Source: Nematostella vectensis (Eukaryota; Cnidaria; Anthozoa; Actiniaria; Edwardsiidae). From it: a stretch of DNA of 64,000 nucleotides. Location of the stretch: positions 4,596,437-4,660,436 of the forward strand of contig NC_064048.1 in the NCBI RefSeq assembly GCF_932526225.1, read 5' to 3'. Both the position numbers and the translations under genes were made by a program. Positions 23,791 through 37,032 of this stretch are shown here, piece by piece (position 1 is the stretch's first letter; each line of letters opens with the position of its first letter). Below the pieces are notes generated by a model. That model was not told the DNA's origin. It saw only the letters and a program-made list of their open reading frames with translations, and searched no databases.

Positions 23791-25290
23791 ACTGACTCGT
23801 AAAGTCAGTCAGTGGAGCGCAATTGATCATATGTTTTTCGATGCTAATTTGCACATCACAAATACTCAACATTTTATATATTTTAGTAATAGCTAACAAT
23901 GCAACAACTCGCCGCCACAACTATGTCTCTTTCAGTGCGTTAGGGTCACGGCTGACGTCACTATTGTATTTAAATGCCACGACTGCGCATATAAAGGTAC
24001 ACAAACACTTGACTAATAAGATGGCCTTTCACGCCAAGGAGGAAAGACAGAGTACATGTACTCACGCGCGCATGCGCCACATGGACTTGAGGGATGAAAA
24101 AGGATAAAAAAAAACCGGGGTGTATCCAATCGCTCATTGCGCTACAACATTTAAAGGCCCGAAAAGGAATATATTAATATGGGTAAAAAATCGGCGATTG
24201 ATCAGTTGATGAAATCGCTTATTGTATCATATCATTTGATACGCAGCTAAAGTTTTAGTTAGCGGCTTTTGTAAACGTATGCCCACGACTAGTGCAGCCA
24301 TTTTTTGTAAAGACTGAAAATCAAGCTCAAAACTACCAAAGAAAAAAAAACGTGCAATAAAGCGCCAATGATACTTGTATATATTAAATATTTTGCTATA
24401 GTCTTACTGACATCAAAGGAAAACGCTTTTACCAAAATTGTTTTTTTTTCTTATCGGGTAGGTTTAAGAATTTAATGAGAAGACCTGATATAAAAAAATT
24501 ACACTAAGAATGTAAAGCTATTAATACCAAATTTTGATAAGATAGGAAGTGTGGACGCACTTTAGTGCATTCAAAAATGGAATATTGGCTGCTCTCTCAT
24601 TGTTAATTGAACCGATAACGAAACTGAAATAGTAATATTTCGTTATAGATATTGTATCAGTAATTTTATAAGCTCGGCACAGCGTGAGAGAGAGGCCGGG
24701 TTTTGACATTTTTCTATTCATCAAAATGCAGATTTTTTTTGTATATGTGGAGCTCCCCATTTTTGGTCATATTATCTCGAAGGCGCTACTTCTTTATAGA
24801 AATGACTCTTAAATTAAGAGCACTTTTAAATTAAGAGTCCTTTACGTCTATACAATAACAAGAAACTAAACCTAAAGCACTAACAGGACTAACTGCTTTA
24901 TACTAAGGTCCTATCAATAGCTTTTTAAACTGAAAATTGAAATCTTACAATTCTAATAGAAAGAATGTACTACTACACGACTACACTGTCGAAGTATAAA
25001 CATACTCGCTTACTTAGAGGTCAAACTAGCAATAAGACACAACATTTTCTACTCACCCTTTAGGGCTTCTTATATTCCTTAACAGCGCCGTCGACGTTAA
25101 ATCAACATCACTACATAAAACAGCTCATAAAAGGCGATCCCCGATGTCACGTTCTCAGAGGAATAAGGAACCACTACACAAATGCGTGATTGAGTTCGAG
25201 TATCACGATGTTTCCCTTTAAATTTTCGTGACGTTATTGTAGGGTGTCCTATATCGAAAGATTACGTTTAGTTCTTGTGAATGTAGCTGT
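23791..25290. other. No gene seen
   Basis: AT-rich intergenic sequence on the 5' side of the synaptotagmin-like gene. No conserved exon was recognised on either strand. Confidence 0.5.
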
Positions 25291-25539
25291 TCCCGGTGCA
25301 GATAGAAGTAATTAGGGTAAGACGCTTAGGCGATATAGAATACTTCCCAGACATGTCGTGTGACGATAGCGAAATAGCGCGCATTCCAAGCCTGGGTCTG
25401 ACTAGGGAGAGAGTAGACACTCGATATCCTGAAAACATGCTCCGCATGACATGCTATACAATATTCCTACCCGCGTGCAGCTATGAAGATGCCACATACA
25501 AACTACGCATCCTTAATACTTTTCCCACAAGCCTTCGTG

Positions 25540-25830
25540 CAAGAATGCTTCCCACAAACCATCACGCGCGCCCAAGCACCCCTTCCCACAAGCGATCGCG
25601 CACCATCCTTCCCGCAAACCATCACGCGCGCCCAAATCAGGCTACCCACCCACAAGTGATCGTACACCTTCCTTCCCACAAACTTTGAATATTCCTTTGC
25701 GCAGCATAAAAATCTGAAAATCCTTCCCACAAGCCATCACCATAACCCACATTCTATTATCCTTTACACACCCAAAATATCCCCCAAAAGCATACGCTCA
25801 TCCCAAACCATCCTCCCGGCAAGCTTGCTC
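25540..25830 (+). repeat. Imperfect minisatellite (CTTCCCACAAACCATCACGC)
   Basis: Units of roughly 25-30 bp built on TTCCCACAA and ATCACGCGCGCCCAA recur irregularly, with a weaker echo at about 26145-26210. The 130-aa frame over this stretch is low-complexity. Confidence 0.75.
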
Positions 25831-26292
25831 GCGAACCAGAACATTTTTATACTTAGAGACGTATGAATGCGTTAAGACGTATAGTGCACCAAGAAGTAGA
25901 ATGCGTCTTCCGGATAGTTTATCTGGTATTGGCGAGACGAACTAAAAGGCGTCCAGACGACCTTCGCGCTTTTGTTCGTCGTTAAGTCGAACTAAATCAT
26001 TCATCGTCATGACGTACGATGCGTCCAAGGCCCCTCTATATACTAGACGGAGTAAATGGACGCACTAAAAACCTTTGCCCAAAGTCGTTTGGAAGCATGA
26101 TATGTCTCTAGTATAAAAACGTCCGAAAGTCACACGCACACCAATCATCCTTCCCACAAACCCCCGCGCACCTCAAACATCCTACAAAGTCTTTCCGAAC
26201 ACCAATTATTTATTCCCAGTTACTCTTGTTCACGCAACAGCATCCTCCAATATTATTTATATTTAACATTTTTTTTGCGTCTGTCTTCTAAT

Positions 26293-26407
26293 AGATGCAC
26301 AGATGACGTCAGAGCTCGTCGTGAACAACAGTCACACAACAACAAACGCAGTCGGGTTGCGTGACTGTTGTTCATGACACGCTATATATGACGTCGTCTG
26401 CGCATCT
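26293..26407. mobile_element. Small inverted-repeat element, about 115 bp
   Basis: AGATGCACAGATGACGTC with GAACAACAGTCAC on the left pairs with GTGACTGTTGTTC and GACGTCGTCTGCGCATCT on the right. It abuts the next MITE copy within 10 bp. Confidence 0.7.
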
Positions 26408-26415
26408 ATAAGGGG

Positions 26416-26785
26416 TTCTAAAGCCTCGAACGTCTCTCTATTTAGTGGCCGGCCGACGGTGCTGAATAACGTATGCGCATGCGTGTGTTCTGGCGAAAAC
26501 AAGCACAATCGTAGTGTTGACTCGTTCGAGTAAAGGTACGAAAGGCTGACTTCAGTCGCTGTTTTGACTAACTGTACAGCATTAAAACCATACTAAACAA
26601 ATAATGACAGATTTGTTTGATAATGAGGGAGTCATGTAAAAAATTATAGCCTTAGGTTTGGTCTAGTTTTCTGAGCATTCGTCGAAATATGACAGTTTGC
26701 CGGTAAAAAAGCAGCCATTTTAAAACAAAAAGGCTGGTTTAACCGCGCGGTACTGGAACTAGTCTTGCGTTTTTCAGCACTTTCT
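26416..26785 (+). mobile_element. Truncated copy of the TCTAAAGCCTCGAACGTCTC MITE
   Basis: It matches the full copy at 50526-50952 over about 370 bp in the same orientation with few substitutions, but lacks the right terminal repeat. Shared landmarks are GTGGCCGGCCGACGGTGCTG and GGTACGAAAGGCTGACTTC. Confidence 0.85.
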
Positions 26786-26799
26786 CCTCTAATAACATA

Positions 26800-27115
26800 T
26801 GGTTCGTTGTATACTTAACGAGTTCGAGTTTTCTATGAGTCAATAGATAGTCAACGAGGCGCGTAGCGCTTATTTGACTCATAGAAAACGAGAACGAGTA
26901 GTCTAATTGTTTTAGTATAAATCCACTTACATACTACCTTCGAAAAACTTACGATTTTAATAATTCTCAGTAATAAATAATCGCTTTTGGCGAGAAAACG
27001 CCGGCTTTTTCGCTACCACTATCTATGGCTCAATAGATAGCGAGTAAGGGAGCCGATCAAATTGCGAGATTCGTGATAGTACGTGAGTGGATTTATACTA
27101 AATTATTATAGATAT
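26800..27115. repeat. Complex of inverted repeats
   Basis: GAGTTTTCTATGAGTCA at about 26824 pairs with TGACTCATAGAAAACGAG near 26878. A wider pair, TTTAGTATAAATCCACT near 26914, pairs with GTGGATTTATACTAAA near 27088. It is likely a fold-back element. Confidence 0.6.
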
Positions 27116-27191
27116 TTTCATATTAATAATCATTGTTTAGCGTTCAGAACAATCATTGATTAAGCGCGGAGTTATATAGATACCTAAGGAT

Positions 27192-27490
27192 TTTTTTACC
27201 ATTCTCCCTGATGTCGCTTTGCCGAATACTAAGCCATGTTGCATCACACATGCATTGTGTTATTGTTTTCCTAACAGGGCCTAAACATCATAGTGCAATA
27301 TTAAAATGAAAAACTCAAACCTCCATAACTGAATTTGCTGATATTTAGAAGATTTAGAGAAATTTAGAGAAATCCCTCTAGATACTTCATGAATTTTTAC
27401 CATTCTCCCTGCCGTCGCTTTGAATAGCCGGCTACTAAGCCATGTCACATACCACATATATTGTGTTACTGTTTTCCTTACATGGAATAT
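27192..27490 (+). repeat. Diverged direct duplication, about 90 bp, two copies
   Basis: TTTTTACCATTCTCCCTG, then TACTAAGCCATGT, then TTGTGTTA and TGTTTTCCT occur at about 27195-27285 and again at 27397-27485. Confidence 0.75.
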
Positions 27491-29590
27491 ATATTATATT
27501 CATTTATATTATATTAAATTATATTTATCGTGAATCGTTGCGCAATACCTATATATAGATAAAATGATTGAAACCTGCTCGCCTCTTGCACAAGGAAATG
27601 ATGTGCTTGTATGCGCAGAAATGCTCTACAATAACAAAAATAATAGCCTTTTTGCCTTATTAATCGTGATCTAGGCAAGAACTTCGTATTATATCGCCTC
27701 CTGATGTCTTGCCATAGCCGAGAGATAACCTTATAACCTTTTTTTTAATCGATACATGTGACACACAGCATGCTCTACGTTCAGTCACAGTCCAGGGGGA
27801 ACGCTGATTTAAACTTCGGCGGTAGAGTGATTTTCAATGAAGCAAATTAACGGAAGATAGCACCCAAACAAAACAACATATGCATTTTTTAATTTACTAG
27901 TGAATCCAATCACGGTGGAATAATTTCCATATAGTTTTCATAATTTCGTCTGCTTTTAGTATGAACATTGTGTTACAAAAGCATCGTTTCAGAAATATAT
28001 TTGAAATTTACCATTTCTGTGATTTTATTTCTCTGAATTCTAAGACGTGTGCACTCATGATCGGATTCAGAAAACTGAAAGAAAGCTTAAGAAAACATCT
28101 TGTATAATCTGTAAAACAGAAATCAATACTATAATTTTTACTCTAACACGGGCGAATTTGACGTTATTTTAGCCGGTAACCGTGGCGTTTTTTTAACTAA
28201 AATTGAAAAAGAAAGTAAAGCTAAACCAACCTACCTCAACAACCGTAGAATTCAATACTCCACCGCATGGTCTTCAGCCGGTTTTTCATTCGTGTACTGA
28301 AAAAACGTGCGTCCTTTTACAGAATTAAAAAACAATGGTATATAGAGAACTGTAAGTTTCTTTTGTGAATAAATGCTTTTTTAATCTGCTCTGTTTAGAA
28401 TAGCTGGTCCCAACGGATTTCAGCACCATCACCCGGAACGCAATTTGAATTTTTCATTCATGAAGTGCTTTTTATGGATTAGTAGTTATACATGAATGAG
28501 CATTAGAACAAAAAAACAAAGACAGTATTATATTGATAGAAGTTTTGATGTGTCCAAATCATTACCTAATAATGTCTTTTTTATCCATTAATTTTATTAT
28601 GTGATTTTTTTAATCATAAACTTAAGCCACCACGTCCGTTATATAAAAAAAATTGACATTTTGTTTTGATTAAAGCAAATTTGATATCTCAAGCGGTTTC
28701 CTTATCCAGGGTAACATATATAAACTAACCTTCACAGTTATCAAATGGTCCTCAATATAGAATATAGGAAAAGGACTTTATCTATTTTATCTATTTATAT
28801 AACAGTACATTGATAATTATAAATTCGGTATGAACAGACGAAGTGATAAAATTTTTATATTCAGAATAAAAAGCTAAATAGTTAAAAAAAAATATGAAAA
28901 GCAAATACACAGTAAGTAAAAGTAACACGAATGGCAACATACTTTTAAAATAGTAGTTCCATGTTTTCTCCTTATGTTTGCTCTTTTTACGGAAGAGATG
29001 CGTGACCTGTTTCAAATGGGTTGCCTGTTGATTCCTTTGATGGAGACACTGGGCTATTGCTGCTATTTGGCGCGTGAATCGAATTTAGGGGTGGTTACTA
29101 AGGAAGACAGGCTCGAAGATGTTTCGCGCAAAAGCTTTGAAACAGGTACAAATACCTTCCCATATGTCACAACCACAGAAAGATTTTCGTATTCTATGTG
29201 AAGAACTATATCTCATGTGCTTATTTGTCAGGTTGGTCGAATGATCGCAAGATGCGAGTCACCAGCAAATGAGTTACAGAGGAGAGGGAAATGTGGGTGA
29301 ATTTTAATACTCATAATCTAAAAATCATACCATGGAAACGTTGCTATATTTAATAGAAAGACTACAGAAAAGCTGTAGAAAAACTAGGTGGTCTGTGTTG
29401 GCATGGTGGAATCAGGGAAATGAATCAAGTTTGTAGCGGAATGTTTTACCACTTTTTGAAAATAAAGTGGTTTCGCTAACGTTTCGAGCGTAAAATATGC
29501 CATTTCAACCTTGTGTTGTCTATTGCAAGCCATAGCTGTACTTTGCAACGTATTACTGAATTACGGTGAAAACTTTGTAAAAATTAAATG
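27491..29590. other. No gene seen
   Basis: AT-rich. A 75-aa plus-strand frame at 28974-29201 ends near a GT and is not recognisable. The missing first exon of the SSBP1-like gene could lie here or further right. Confidence 0.4.
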
Positions 29591-29595
29591 CTAAT

Positions 29596-29963
29596 CAGGC
29601 CCGTAGCCAGGGGGGGGGGGGGGGGGGCTCTGAAGAACCACGTAGGTCCGCTCTTATAAAGGAAAATTCAGTACCACTGCGAGCTGGCACGAGCTAACTA
29701 ATGTCTAGTGCATAATAGACATAACCACATGGGTGCGCGCACTCTTATCTTCAACATAACGACATGGACATAACAACATAAGAGAAAAACATATTTTTTC
29801 TTTTATGTCATTATGTCCATGTCGTTATGTCGGGCTAAACATAGTGCGCGCGCCCATGTCGTTATGTTGTTAGTGTGCACTAGACATAAGAGAAAATGGT
29901 TCTGCTAAATGGGTAAACAACCCCTCCCCCCCCACCCCGCTCAAAATCCTGGCTACGGGCCTG
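29596..29963. mobile_element. MITE with CAGGCCCGTAGCCAGG ends and an inner palindrome
   Basis: Perfect 16-bp terminal inverted repeats lie at 29596-29611 and 29948-29963. A G-tract follows the left end, and C-rich sequence precedes the right one. The middle (about 29690-29895) is itself a long inverted repeat rich in CATAACGACATGGACATAA. Confidence 0.85.
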
Positions 29964-30801
29964 TGCTTGAGCTCAGAGAAAGAGATTTTTTTTAAATAGA
30001 GGGAGCTTATATTTTCACTACCATTTTCACTGTCATTTGAGCATGATTTTTGAAATAAATTAGATATTTTGAGTGTTTTTATAACACAAATAACATGTGT
30101 GTACCTTAATTACACTTTTCTGTGGCACTTTACTTCATTTAATAAATGTACAAAATAAAGACGAGAATAAACTGTCATGAAAATGGGATACTCAAAAATT
30201 TAAAATAAACCGTTCCTATGCTTTAGTTGTTTTTCACTTATTTTAATATACTTATTGAAAAATATGTAGTAGATCATTACTCTTTGTTTGATGATTATAT
30301 TTTGCTTGATTTTATTGTTCCAAAATAAAAACAAATCTTGAAAATAAGTGACCTGGTTTTTTTGAAAAGTGAGATCCTGAAAAAAATGAACTGTTGCAAA
30401 ATATCTGCATTTTAAAGTCGCAAAAAATTTGTTTCACAGAAATGAAGTGTTGTAAAGTAGATCTGGACTGCTCCATGCAGCGTCCCATGCAGCGTTCCAT
30501 CATGAGTGTGTGTTAGGACAGTTACTGAAGAGGGTATACCCCACACCACCACCAGCAGCAGCTCTTTACATCCCCAAATACAAAGTGCATTGAGAGATGG
30601 AACCCCAGCTAAACATCCTTATCTGAGAAGAAGAGGGATTCACAGTCGCAATACATGGGGAAAGGGGGTGCCTTTATAGTTAATATTTATTTATTTTTTG
30701 AAGAATTTGCAGGAGGCATGTCCCCAAGATTTTCTGGTAGGGGGGGGGGGGGGGGTAGTTGGTGCTTGTATAACACTCACCCTGAACTTTCTTGTGTTAA
30801 G

Positions 30802-32750
30802 GTCTCAACAGTGTGCAACTGATTGGATACACTGGAGCTGATCCTCAGAGTTTTGGTACTGATTCTCACTCAGGAACAAGGCTAAGCCTAGCTACTACCA
30901 GCTATTACAGAACCAAGGATGGTAAGAATAGCTGTTATCAATATTACAATTACACTTTACATGCTACATATTACTTCACTTTGGCTTTTAGACCAAAAGC
31001 GCAAGTAATTGATTCTGGATTTTTATTTTTTGTGCAAAGAATATATTAAAATGGGTCAACAAAGTACAACTAAGTCTAGAAAAATTTCAAAATCTCACAT
31101 TTAGGGTTGCAGTTTCAAGAATTTCAATGACAACGCCTAGTTTTGCAATCTCTTTGAGGTTTTAAATTCTGTTGACCCTATTTCGCTATTCCTTAGGGCA
31201 TGGAATTACATGTATGATTACATCTATATGATTTTCAGAAGTATTGCCTCTCAGTATTTACATGTTTTTGTGTGTGAATAATATGTCTAGCCCATGTACC
31301 CTTATGACATACTTGAACCTAATTGGTCCACATTTGTTTTGTAATTTAGATAAACTCCACAGTAAGACATCGTGGCATAACATTTCCGTCTTCAAACCCA
31401 GTCTACAAGAAAAGGTCAACCTACACGTGAGACGAGGGTAGGCTTGGTGGACCCACCTATTAAAATACATGTTGTTATATAATTAGCAAATTGGAAGTGT
31501 CATATCGCAGTTCTAAGACAAAGAGGTGCCAATCCTTTTTAAGAATAATGACGATCAATAAAGAAATGATAATAATAAAAAAATCTATGTATGGGTATGT
31601 AAATTTTATACATATCTTTTAAACATCTATGGCACCTTTCAGTCTTAGAACTACCATTTTCCGGTTGCCATTTGCAGTTTGCAGAATACAACTATCAGTT
31701 TGATGAGGATTTGTTGAGCTGCTCTTTGCATTTATTGGATTTTTTATTAATCAAAGTAACCATTATTTCTAATTGGAAATCCAGAAAACAGTGAAGTTAA
31801 TTGAAACTCAAGTAATCACTTTATCAGCAAATCTATTATAAATACCATTTTTAAATAACACTTTATGCGTTTTGCAGGTCAAGATTGTTTGTGCAAGGTT
31901 CCCTAGATTACACCTCCTATGTTGATCAAGATGGGCAAAAGAAGTACAGCACCTCCATCATTCCAAGTGAGTTGGTTTATTTATTGTATTATTAGATTAT
32001 TAGATGTGTTTATGCACATCTTATAAGCCAAAAAATATTTTTTTTATACTGGAGCCCAGGGAAAACATACTTTCATTTGGCATCTGAAAAAATAGTCTGT
32101 GACAACCTTCTACAAAAATGCTAAGCACGAGCTCATTTGCGGTAATTGCTGTTTAAATTCTCCTTTGTTCAAGTAATAAAATATAATTATGGTTGATCGG
32201 TAGGCTATAGTTGAGGGACAACTTAGCATAGGAGAAAGATGTCTGTTAAATGACTCATTGGAAGGGTAGACATGGCAGGGGTAGACCTCCAAGATTCCTT
32301 GGGAACTAAGCACAGACAGAGGTCTAGAGACTTTCTGGTGTTTCAAAAGTCAGTTTATCTAACCAGTGCATCATCCATCAATTTGACAGAAACAGTAATT
32401 TTAATCCATTTAACTTGTCATATTAAGTATGTCAAAGTTTTCTTGAGGGGTATAACTTTAGTCATTCAGTCGTTCCATCTGTCAGTCACTCTTAGTTTGA
32501 TTGGTTGGTAGGTCGGTTGATTGGTCAGTCTATGAATTGTTTGGTTGGTCAGTCGGCTGGTTGGTCGGTCAATTGATTGGATGGTCAGTCAGTTAATTGG
32601 CCGGTCAGTTGATTGGTCGATCGGTTGATTGGTTGGTCAGTTGGTTAATTGGTCGGTCGGTTGGCCTTTTTTAATACTTGCTTGTTTTCTTCAGATGACA
32701 TCATTATTCTGAACAGTCGACCCAGTCCAGAAGAAGAGGAAGATTTCTAG
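30802..32750 (+). CDS. SSBP1: Mitochondrial single-stranded DNA-binding protein (first exon missing)
   Basis: Four exons join in phase: 30802-30921, 31350-31437, 31878-31966 and 32695-32750 (TAG stop). The product follows the animal mtSSB OB-fold in order: LNSVQLIGYTGADP, then GTRLSLATTSYYR, then KTSWHNISVFKPSLQEK, then VRRGSRLFVQGSLDYTSYVD, then STSIIPNDIIIL. The C-terminus is acidic (PEEEEDF). Human SSBP1 has the same layout, including TWHRISVF and KKGSRIYLEGKIDY-type motifs. The protein would bind single-stranded mitochondrial DNA as a tetramer during replication. The first visible exon begins in phase 1, so an upstream exon with the mitochondrial targeting peptide must exist. I could not identify it. 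Confidence 0.9.
32490..32668 (+). repeat. GGTTGGTCGGTC-type simple repeat
   Basis: Degenerate tetranucleotide array (TTGG, TCGG, TCAG) in the last intron of the SSBP1-like gene, ending about 30 bp before the exon 4 acceptor. Confidence 0.85.
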
Positions 32751-32833
32751 TGTAGCTTTTAGCAAAATTTGTAAGTCAGTACCCTTCAACACTCATCTTG
32801 AAACCAAGTAGGACTTTACTTAATGAAATTTCA

Positions 32834-32977
32834 GGGGCGGATCTACCTTTTCGCTAAAGGGGGGTTTGGCTCAGTAACAAAGGGGGAGGGGGTAATATTT
32901 TTTTATTACATATGGCTTTCTGACAGGCCAAAGGGGGGTTTAAACCCCCTAAACCCTCCCCCTAGATCCGCTACTGA
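32834..32977. mobile_element. Short MITE in the SSBP1-like 3' region
   Basis: GGGGCGGATCTA at 32834 pairs with TAGATCCGCT at about 32963. The interior is G-rich on the left and C-rich on the right (AAAGGGGGGTTT ... TTTAAACCCCC). Confidence 0.65.
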
Positions 32978-33865
32978 CTTTAGGCAAAATGTTTGGGTTG
33001 ATAATACCATGTTTAAAGAACTTCAACATAAATTCAACTTTACCTTAGAAGTAACAAAACAGTGTCTAATTAAAGAAATTTGTCATTGCACGTTATCGTT
33101 CTGTTACTATATGATGTTTGAAATGAGGTTTTTATTCAGGGATACTTTTTGCTTTGATTTACTAACCCAATGCGAACATCACCAACATCGCTGGGCCCCC
33201 GACTCGCTCGGTTAATCACAAGACAAAGGGAATATTGGTGAACCGCTTCAAAGCCTCTCCCAACCGGGGGTATAAACAGCACTAGGTTCAGCTGTTATTG
33301 CCAGCGATGCAGAAGTTGTTTACACGGAACTTTACTTCATAGATATGTTACATAATGAAATTGTATGAAATACAATGTCTTCTTCTTGTATTGACAAATT
33401 GGTATGTGAATCTGAAAGCACTGGGATGGTTGTCGCGTGGGATTTTAATGCAGTTACTCGTGTGTAGCTATATATTTTTAAAAACAATCATGTTTTGCTG
33501 TCTTTCCAAAATAATGGCGCCCAAGTTCAAAGCTCAATCAAAAAGCTAGTAAGTTGATGACGACATACCGCTCGACCAATCAAATACGTTTGCCCGGCAG
33601 ACGTAACGCTTATACAAGGTCTGGATGGGGTTAACCGACTAGCGACAAACGGCCTAAAAAAGTAACCCACTACCGAAAAAAAATTACTATTTTATCATTT
33701 CCCGTATTTTTACTCTTTACTTACGATCGTCAATCAAAGCCATTTTAGAATCTGCACAATGCATTTCCCAGTTTCCTGCTGCATCTACTTTTATTTCAAT
33801 TATTAATCCATAATTAATTTATTATCAATCAGTTATTGATTATTAATCAGTCATAAATAATGTTT

Positions 33866-35460
33866 AATCTTACAAAATTTGTCTTCTTTGAACGAATTGC
33901 TAAAGTTGCTTGATACTTTTTACGAATATTCGTCTTTTCGCGTCAATGAAACTAAATCCGAGATAGGGAAGCTTTATAGAAGCAAAGGTTGGCCTGCAGG
34001 GTACAGGTTCAAGCAGATAGACTTTGACATTAAGGGTGTTCGAATTCTCGGGATACATTTCTCCTATAACGAAATATTTTGCTGGGAAAAAAATTTCGAG
34101 AAGCCCCTGGAAAACTTAAATCTGTGCTATCTATTTGGGGACATAGAAGCCGGCCTTACTTTATACGGAAAAATTCAAATAACCAAATCATTGGCAATTC
34201 CAAAATTAGATTTCGTTTGCTCAGAATAGTACAAAATGAAATTAATAAATTTATATGGAACGACAAAAAAATAAAATAAACACAACACACTGATTGGAGG
34301 TTATTGCTAAAGGGGGATCAGATCGTTGGACTTCAAAAGTAAAATTAAAGTCCAGTTGGGAATGTGAGCCAAACGCCTGTTGGATGAAGATGAAAAAGAT
34401 TGGAAAATAATCCTAAGATATTACTTGAAATCCATGGGAGGAATACAAAGTGTTGGACTGAATTTCGACAACACATCAATACCCGATCAGTTGGCACTTT
34501 TTTTACAGACATGTGTTGGAGGTCTGGCGGAAATCAGCAATATGAATTCGGAGGGCGATGTCAGAACACCACTGCGCCAGCCTCTCTGGAATAATAAATT
34601 TAATAAGGGATTAGAGGTATCAGATTTTTTAATTTTCATCAAGCATTTATTTTTTTGTCGGGGACTTGTTTGAGAACAGCTCCATAATCAGCATATATAG
34701 ATAGACAGTGCGGAACATTACCATTACGGAACATTCCGCGCGGCCATTTTGAATATTTGCATAATAAGTAGGTAAATCGATATAACCAAAAATAGTAATG
34801 TACGGCACTGATAGATATTTCATTTTCACACCTTCATTACAGTATAAGATTACAGATTTTTTGGGAAAAAAAGTTTACAGTTAATAGTTTTTTTGTAAGG
34901 TGACCAGGAGCTAAGTTAACACAAGGTTTTTTTCTAGTTAGTTCCTTGCCAAAGATAGTTGTTTATGTTTATTTGTAGTTACCATTACACCAATACTAAA
35001 TCAAACAAACAGAAAAACTAACAACAACAAAAACAAGCATTGGTTGTTTATTCTAAATTAAATTGTTTTTTTTTAGGAGAAACTCTTTTGCTTTCTTAGG
35101 AAAGTCATGACATGTGGATTTTAGATAACAGGGAAGTTCTTGCCAGAGATTTAAAGCTAGTGGTTGTACTGTTTGTTTGCCAATGTTGGTTCTTGTTTTT
35201 GGTTTATGGAATTTTTTTTTTTTTTTGATGGAATATCTCGTTGGGTACCTATGGATTTCGTTTGCAAACTGAAAATATTTATCAAAGATATTAGGTCAAG
35301 TAAGAGAAAGAGGAGTCAAGTAAGAGAAAGAGGTATCGGGGAAAGATTTTTCCTTAATTGGCATAGACTGGTGCGATTAATCCCCTTAGAATGGAAAAAT
35401 CTATCCAGGGGGGGCTGGCGCCAAGGGGTGTATGAACTGGGCAGCATGGCACTTTAACTG
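33866..35460 (+). mobile_element. Decayed L1/Tx1-like LINE reverse-transcriptase fragment
   Basis: 33866-34229 reads LNELLKLLDTFYEYSSFRVN, then VRILGIHFSYNEIF and LTLYGKIQITKSLAIPKLDF. This is the late palm and thumb region of L1-type reverse transcriptase (catalytic YxDD upstream not present). Similarity continues in shifted frames through KFIWNDKKIK (about 34250) to FLNWHRLVRLIPLEWKNL (about 35355-35405), a C-terminal L1/Tx1 motif. Several stops and frameshifts make it inactive. A TGTATGTATG simple repeat near 35575 may mark the 3' tail. Confidence 0.75.
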
Positions 35461-36241
35461 GGAGAAAGGAAAACAAATATGACCGAAATTAATTCAAAAC
35501 AACTTTACTGGTTTTTCATAAGTACTAAATTTGAAAACCCTTATCATACATGTTAGTTGTGTCACTTGTATTGTTATGTATGTATGTATGTATCAAAAAA
35601 TAAAAAGAATTCCCAAAAAAATGTTTAATCTAGTTTATACAATCAATCTGGTACAAAAGCAAATACTGACTTAGATTTATCGACTATCGACAAAGAACGA
35701 TAATACTTACCGACTACCGACAAATTATGGAAATACTAAACGGACTATCGACATGCAGACCCCCCCCCCATCTAGACCCTGACAATAGTATAGATAAGGA
35801 ACATCTTTGATTCTGAGCCCTCGTTCTCGAGGGTCTCGTGCTTTCCTTCTTTGGCTTGATTTTTGGTACGTTAGATGTGAATGAGCCTTCTTTGCCGGTA
35901 TCAGTTTGTACTTATAAAGTAGTCCAGGGACGTCCGCAGTACGCTGGAGTATCGATCGCGTGATTTGAAGCACCGATAATCCGGTCAACCACATATCCGG
36001 ACCACAAACTCCTTGCTTATCATCTCAGCCGCTAGTTTATCATCCTAGCCAAATACCCAGTATGAAAAAGCATTTCCATCGGCTGATTTGGTTAGAGTTT
36101 GCGATTGGGTTTGGTAAGCTTTGATTTAGATGGCTGTTTCTAAGTTAGATAAAATATATGTTTATCTGTAAAAATGGGAAATACTCTTGTGTGTATATAG
36201 TTGGCTCTTTACGAGGACCCTGGCGCCATGCCCTCTGTCAA
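35461..36241. other. No gene seen; simple repeats
   Basis: A TATG microsatellite near 35577-35590, repeated CGACTATCGAC / CGACTACCGAC units at 35675-35755, and a C-tract at 35760. The 89-aa minus-strand frame at 35725-35994 is not recognisable. Confidence 0.45.
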
Positions 36242-36604
36242 GGCTCGATTAAACGGAGATGAGAGTTGATGAGAGTCGATGAAAGTTCCAAACTGTCATG
36301 TTGGTTTGACTGTGCATTCTCACGTACTCTCACTCACTTTGAACACGTTCAAAGAGTTGTCACCGTTTGATCGCGTGAATTTGAGTATAAATGAGAGTTT
36401 TTCGGTCAGCAGTTTTTACAAATTGAAATTAAACTTGTAATTTCCGATCCAATGATAAGTCTTGAAATCAAATAATTATTACAAATGCTTGTGTACATGA
36501 GAGACGCGTTTGCTGATACTTGGGCCACTCTCACAAACTGTAAAATAGACCGTTTGATCGGAACCAACGACCCTCATCTACCCTCATCTCCGTTTGATAG
36601 AGGC
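36242..36604. mobile_element. MITE with CGGAGATGAG-containing ends
   Basis: GGCTCGATTAAACGGAGATGAG at its left end pairs imperfectly with CTCATCTCCGTTTGATAGAG at its right end (36583-36604). It lies about 350 bp upstream of the metalloprotease start codon. Confidence 0.7.
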
Positions 36605-36920
36605 TTTAGAACCGGATTTTCGAAGAGCGCGTTGCCTTCCTCCTTCCTATCGTTCGGCCAAGCTCTATTGACCTCGTTTTAAAACTCTCACGTGGGAGCG
36701 TTACACCCCTATCCGTTTGGAGAAGAAGAAAAAAACGTCCGGAAACATCAAAATCACGCTGCTATCACAATCGCCGCACGTCTGTCCACAGGAAACCCAA
36801 GACAAGTACAGGTCAGTGACGTCACAAAGCTATATCTTTGATGTATGTTGGACTCCTTGGTTTAGTATCTGTTCATCGCCTTTAATGAACAGCAGACTTA
36901 AGCTCTCTGACAAATTCTTG

Positions 36921-37032
36921 TCTCTACAGGACGAGTACCGAGTCTTGAGTAATGAATAACATGTTTGCGTGTTTTAATGCGCTGAATTTTGGTCTGTGTT
37001 TCATCGTGTGTTTCGCTCTCACCGCTGTTGAG
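36921..37032 (+). promoter_or_regulatory. First coding exon region and possible 5'UTR acceptor
   Basis: A pyrimidine-rich acceptor-like site (TGTCTCTACAG|GACG) lies at 36920-36930, just before the ATG at 36961, so the 5'UTR is probably spliced. Stops lie in frame immediately upstream (TGAATAAC). The exon codes a 24-residue hydrophobic leader ([12 protein letters not shown] at its end). Confidence 0.5.

Noticed and set aside
28974-29201. 75-aa plus-strand frame as possible first exon of the SSBP1-like gene
   Set aside because: No mitochondrial targeting character, no donor in the required phase 1, and too far from exon 2 to link without cDNA.
35725-35994. 89-aa minus-strand frame rich in Arg/Lys
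   Set aside because: No recognisable family, interrupted by a C-tract at its 3' side, and lies between LINE and MITE sequence.
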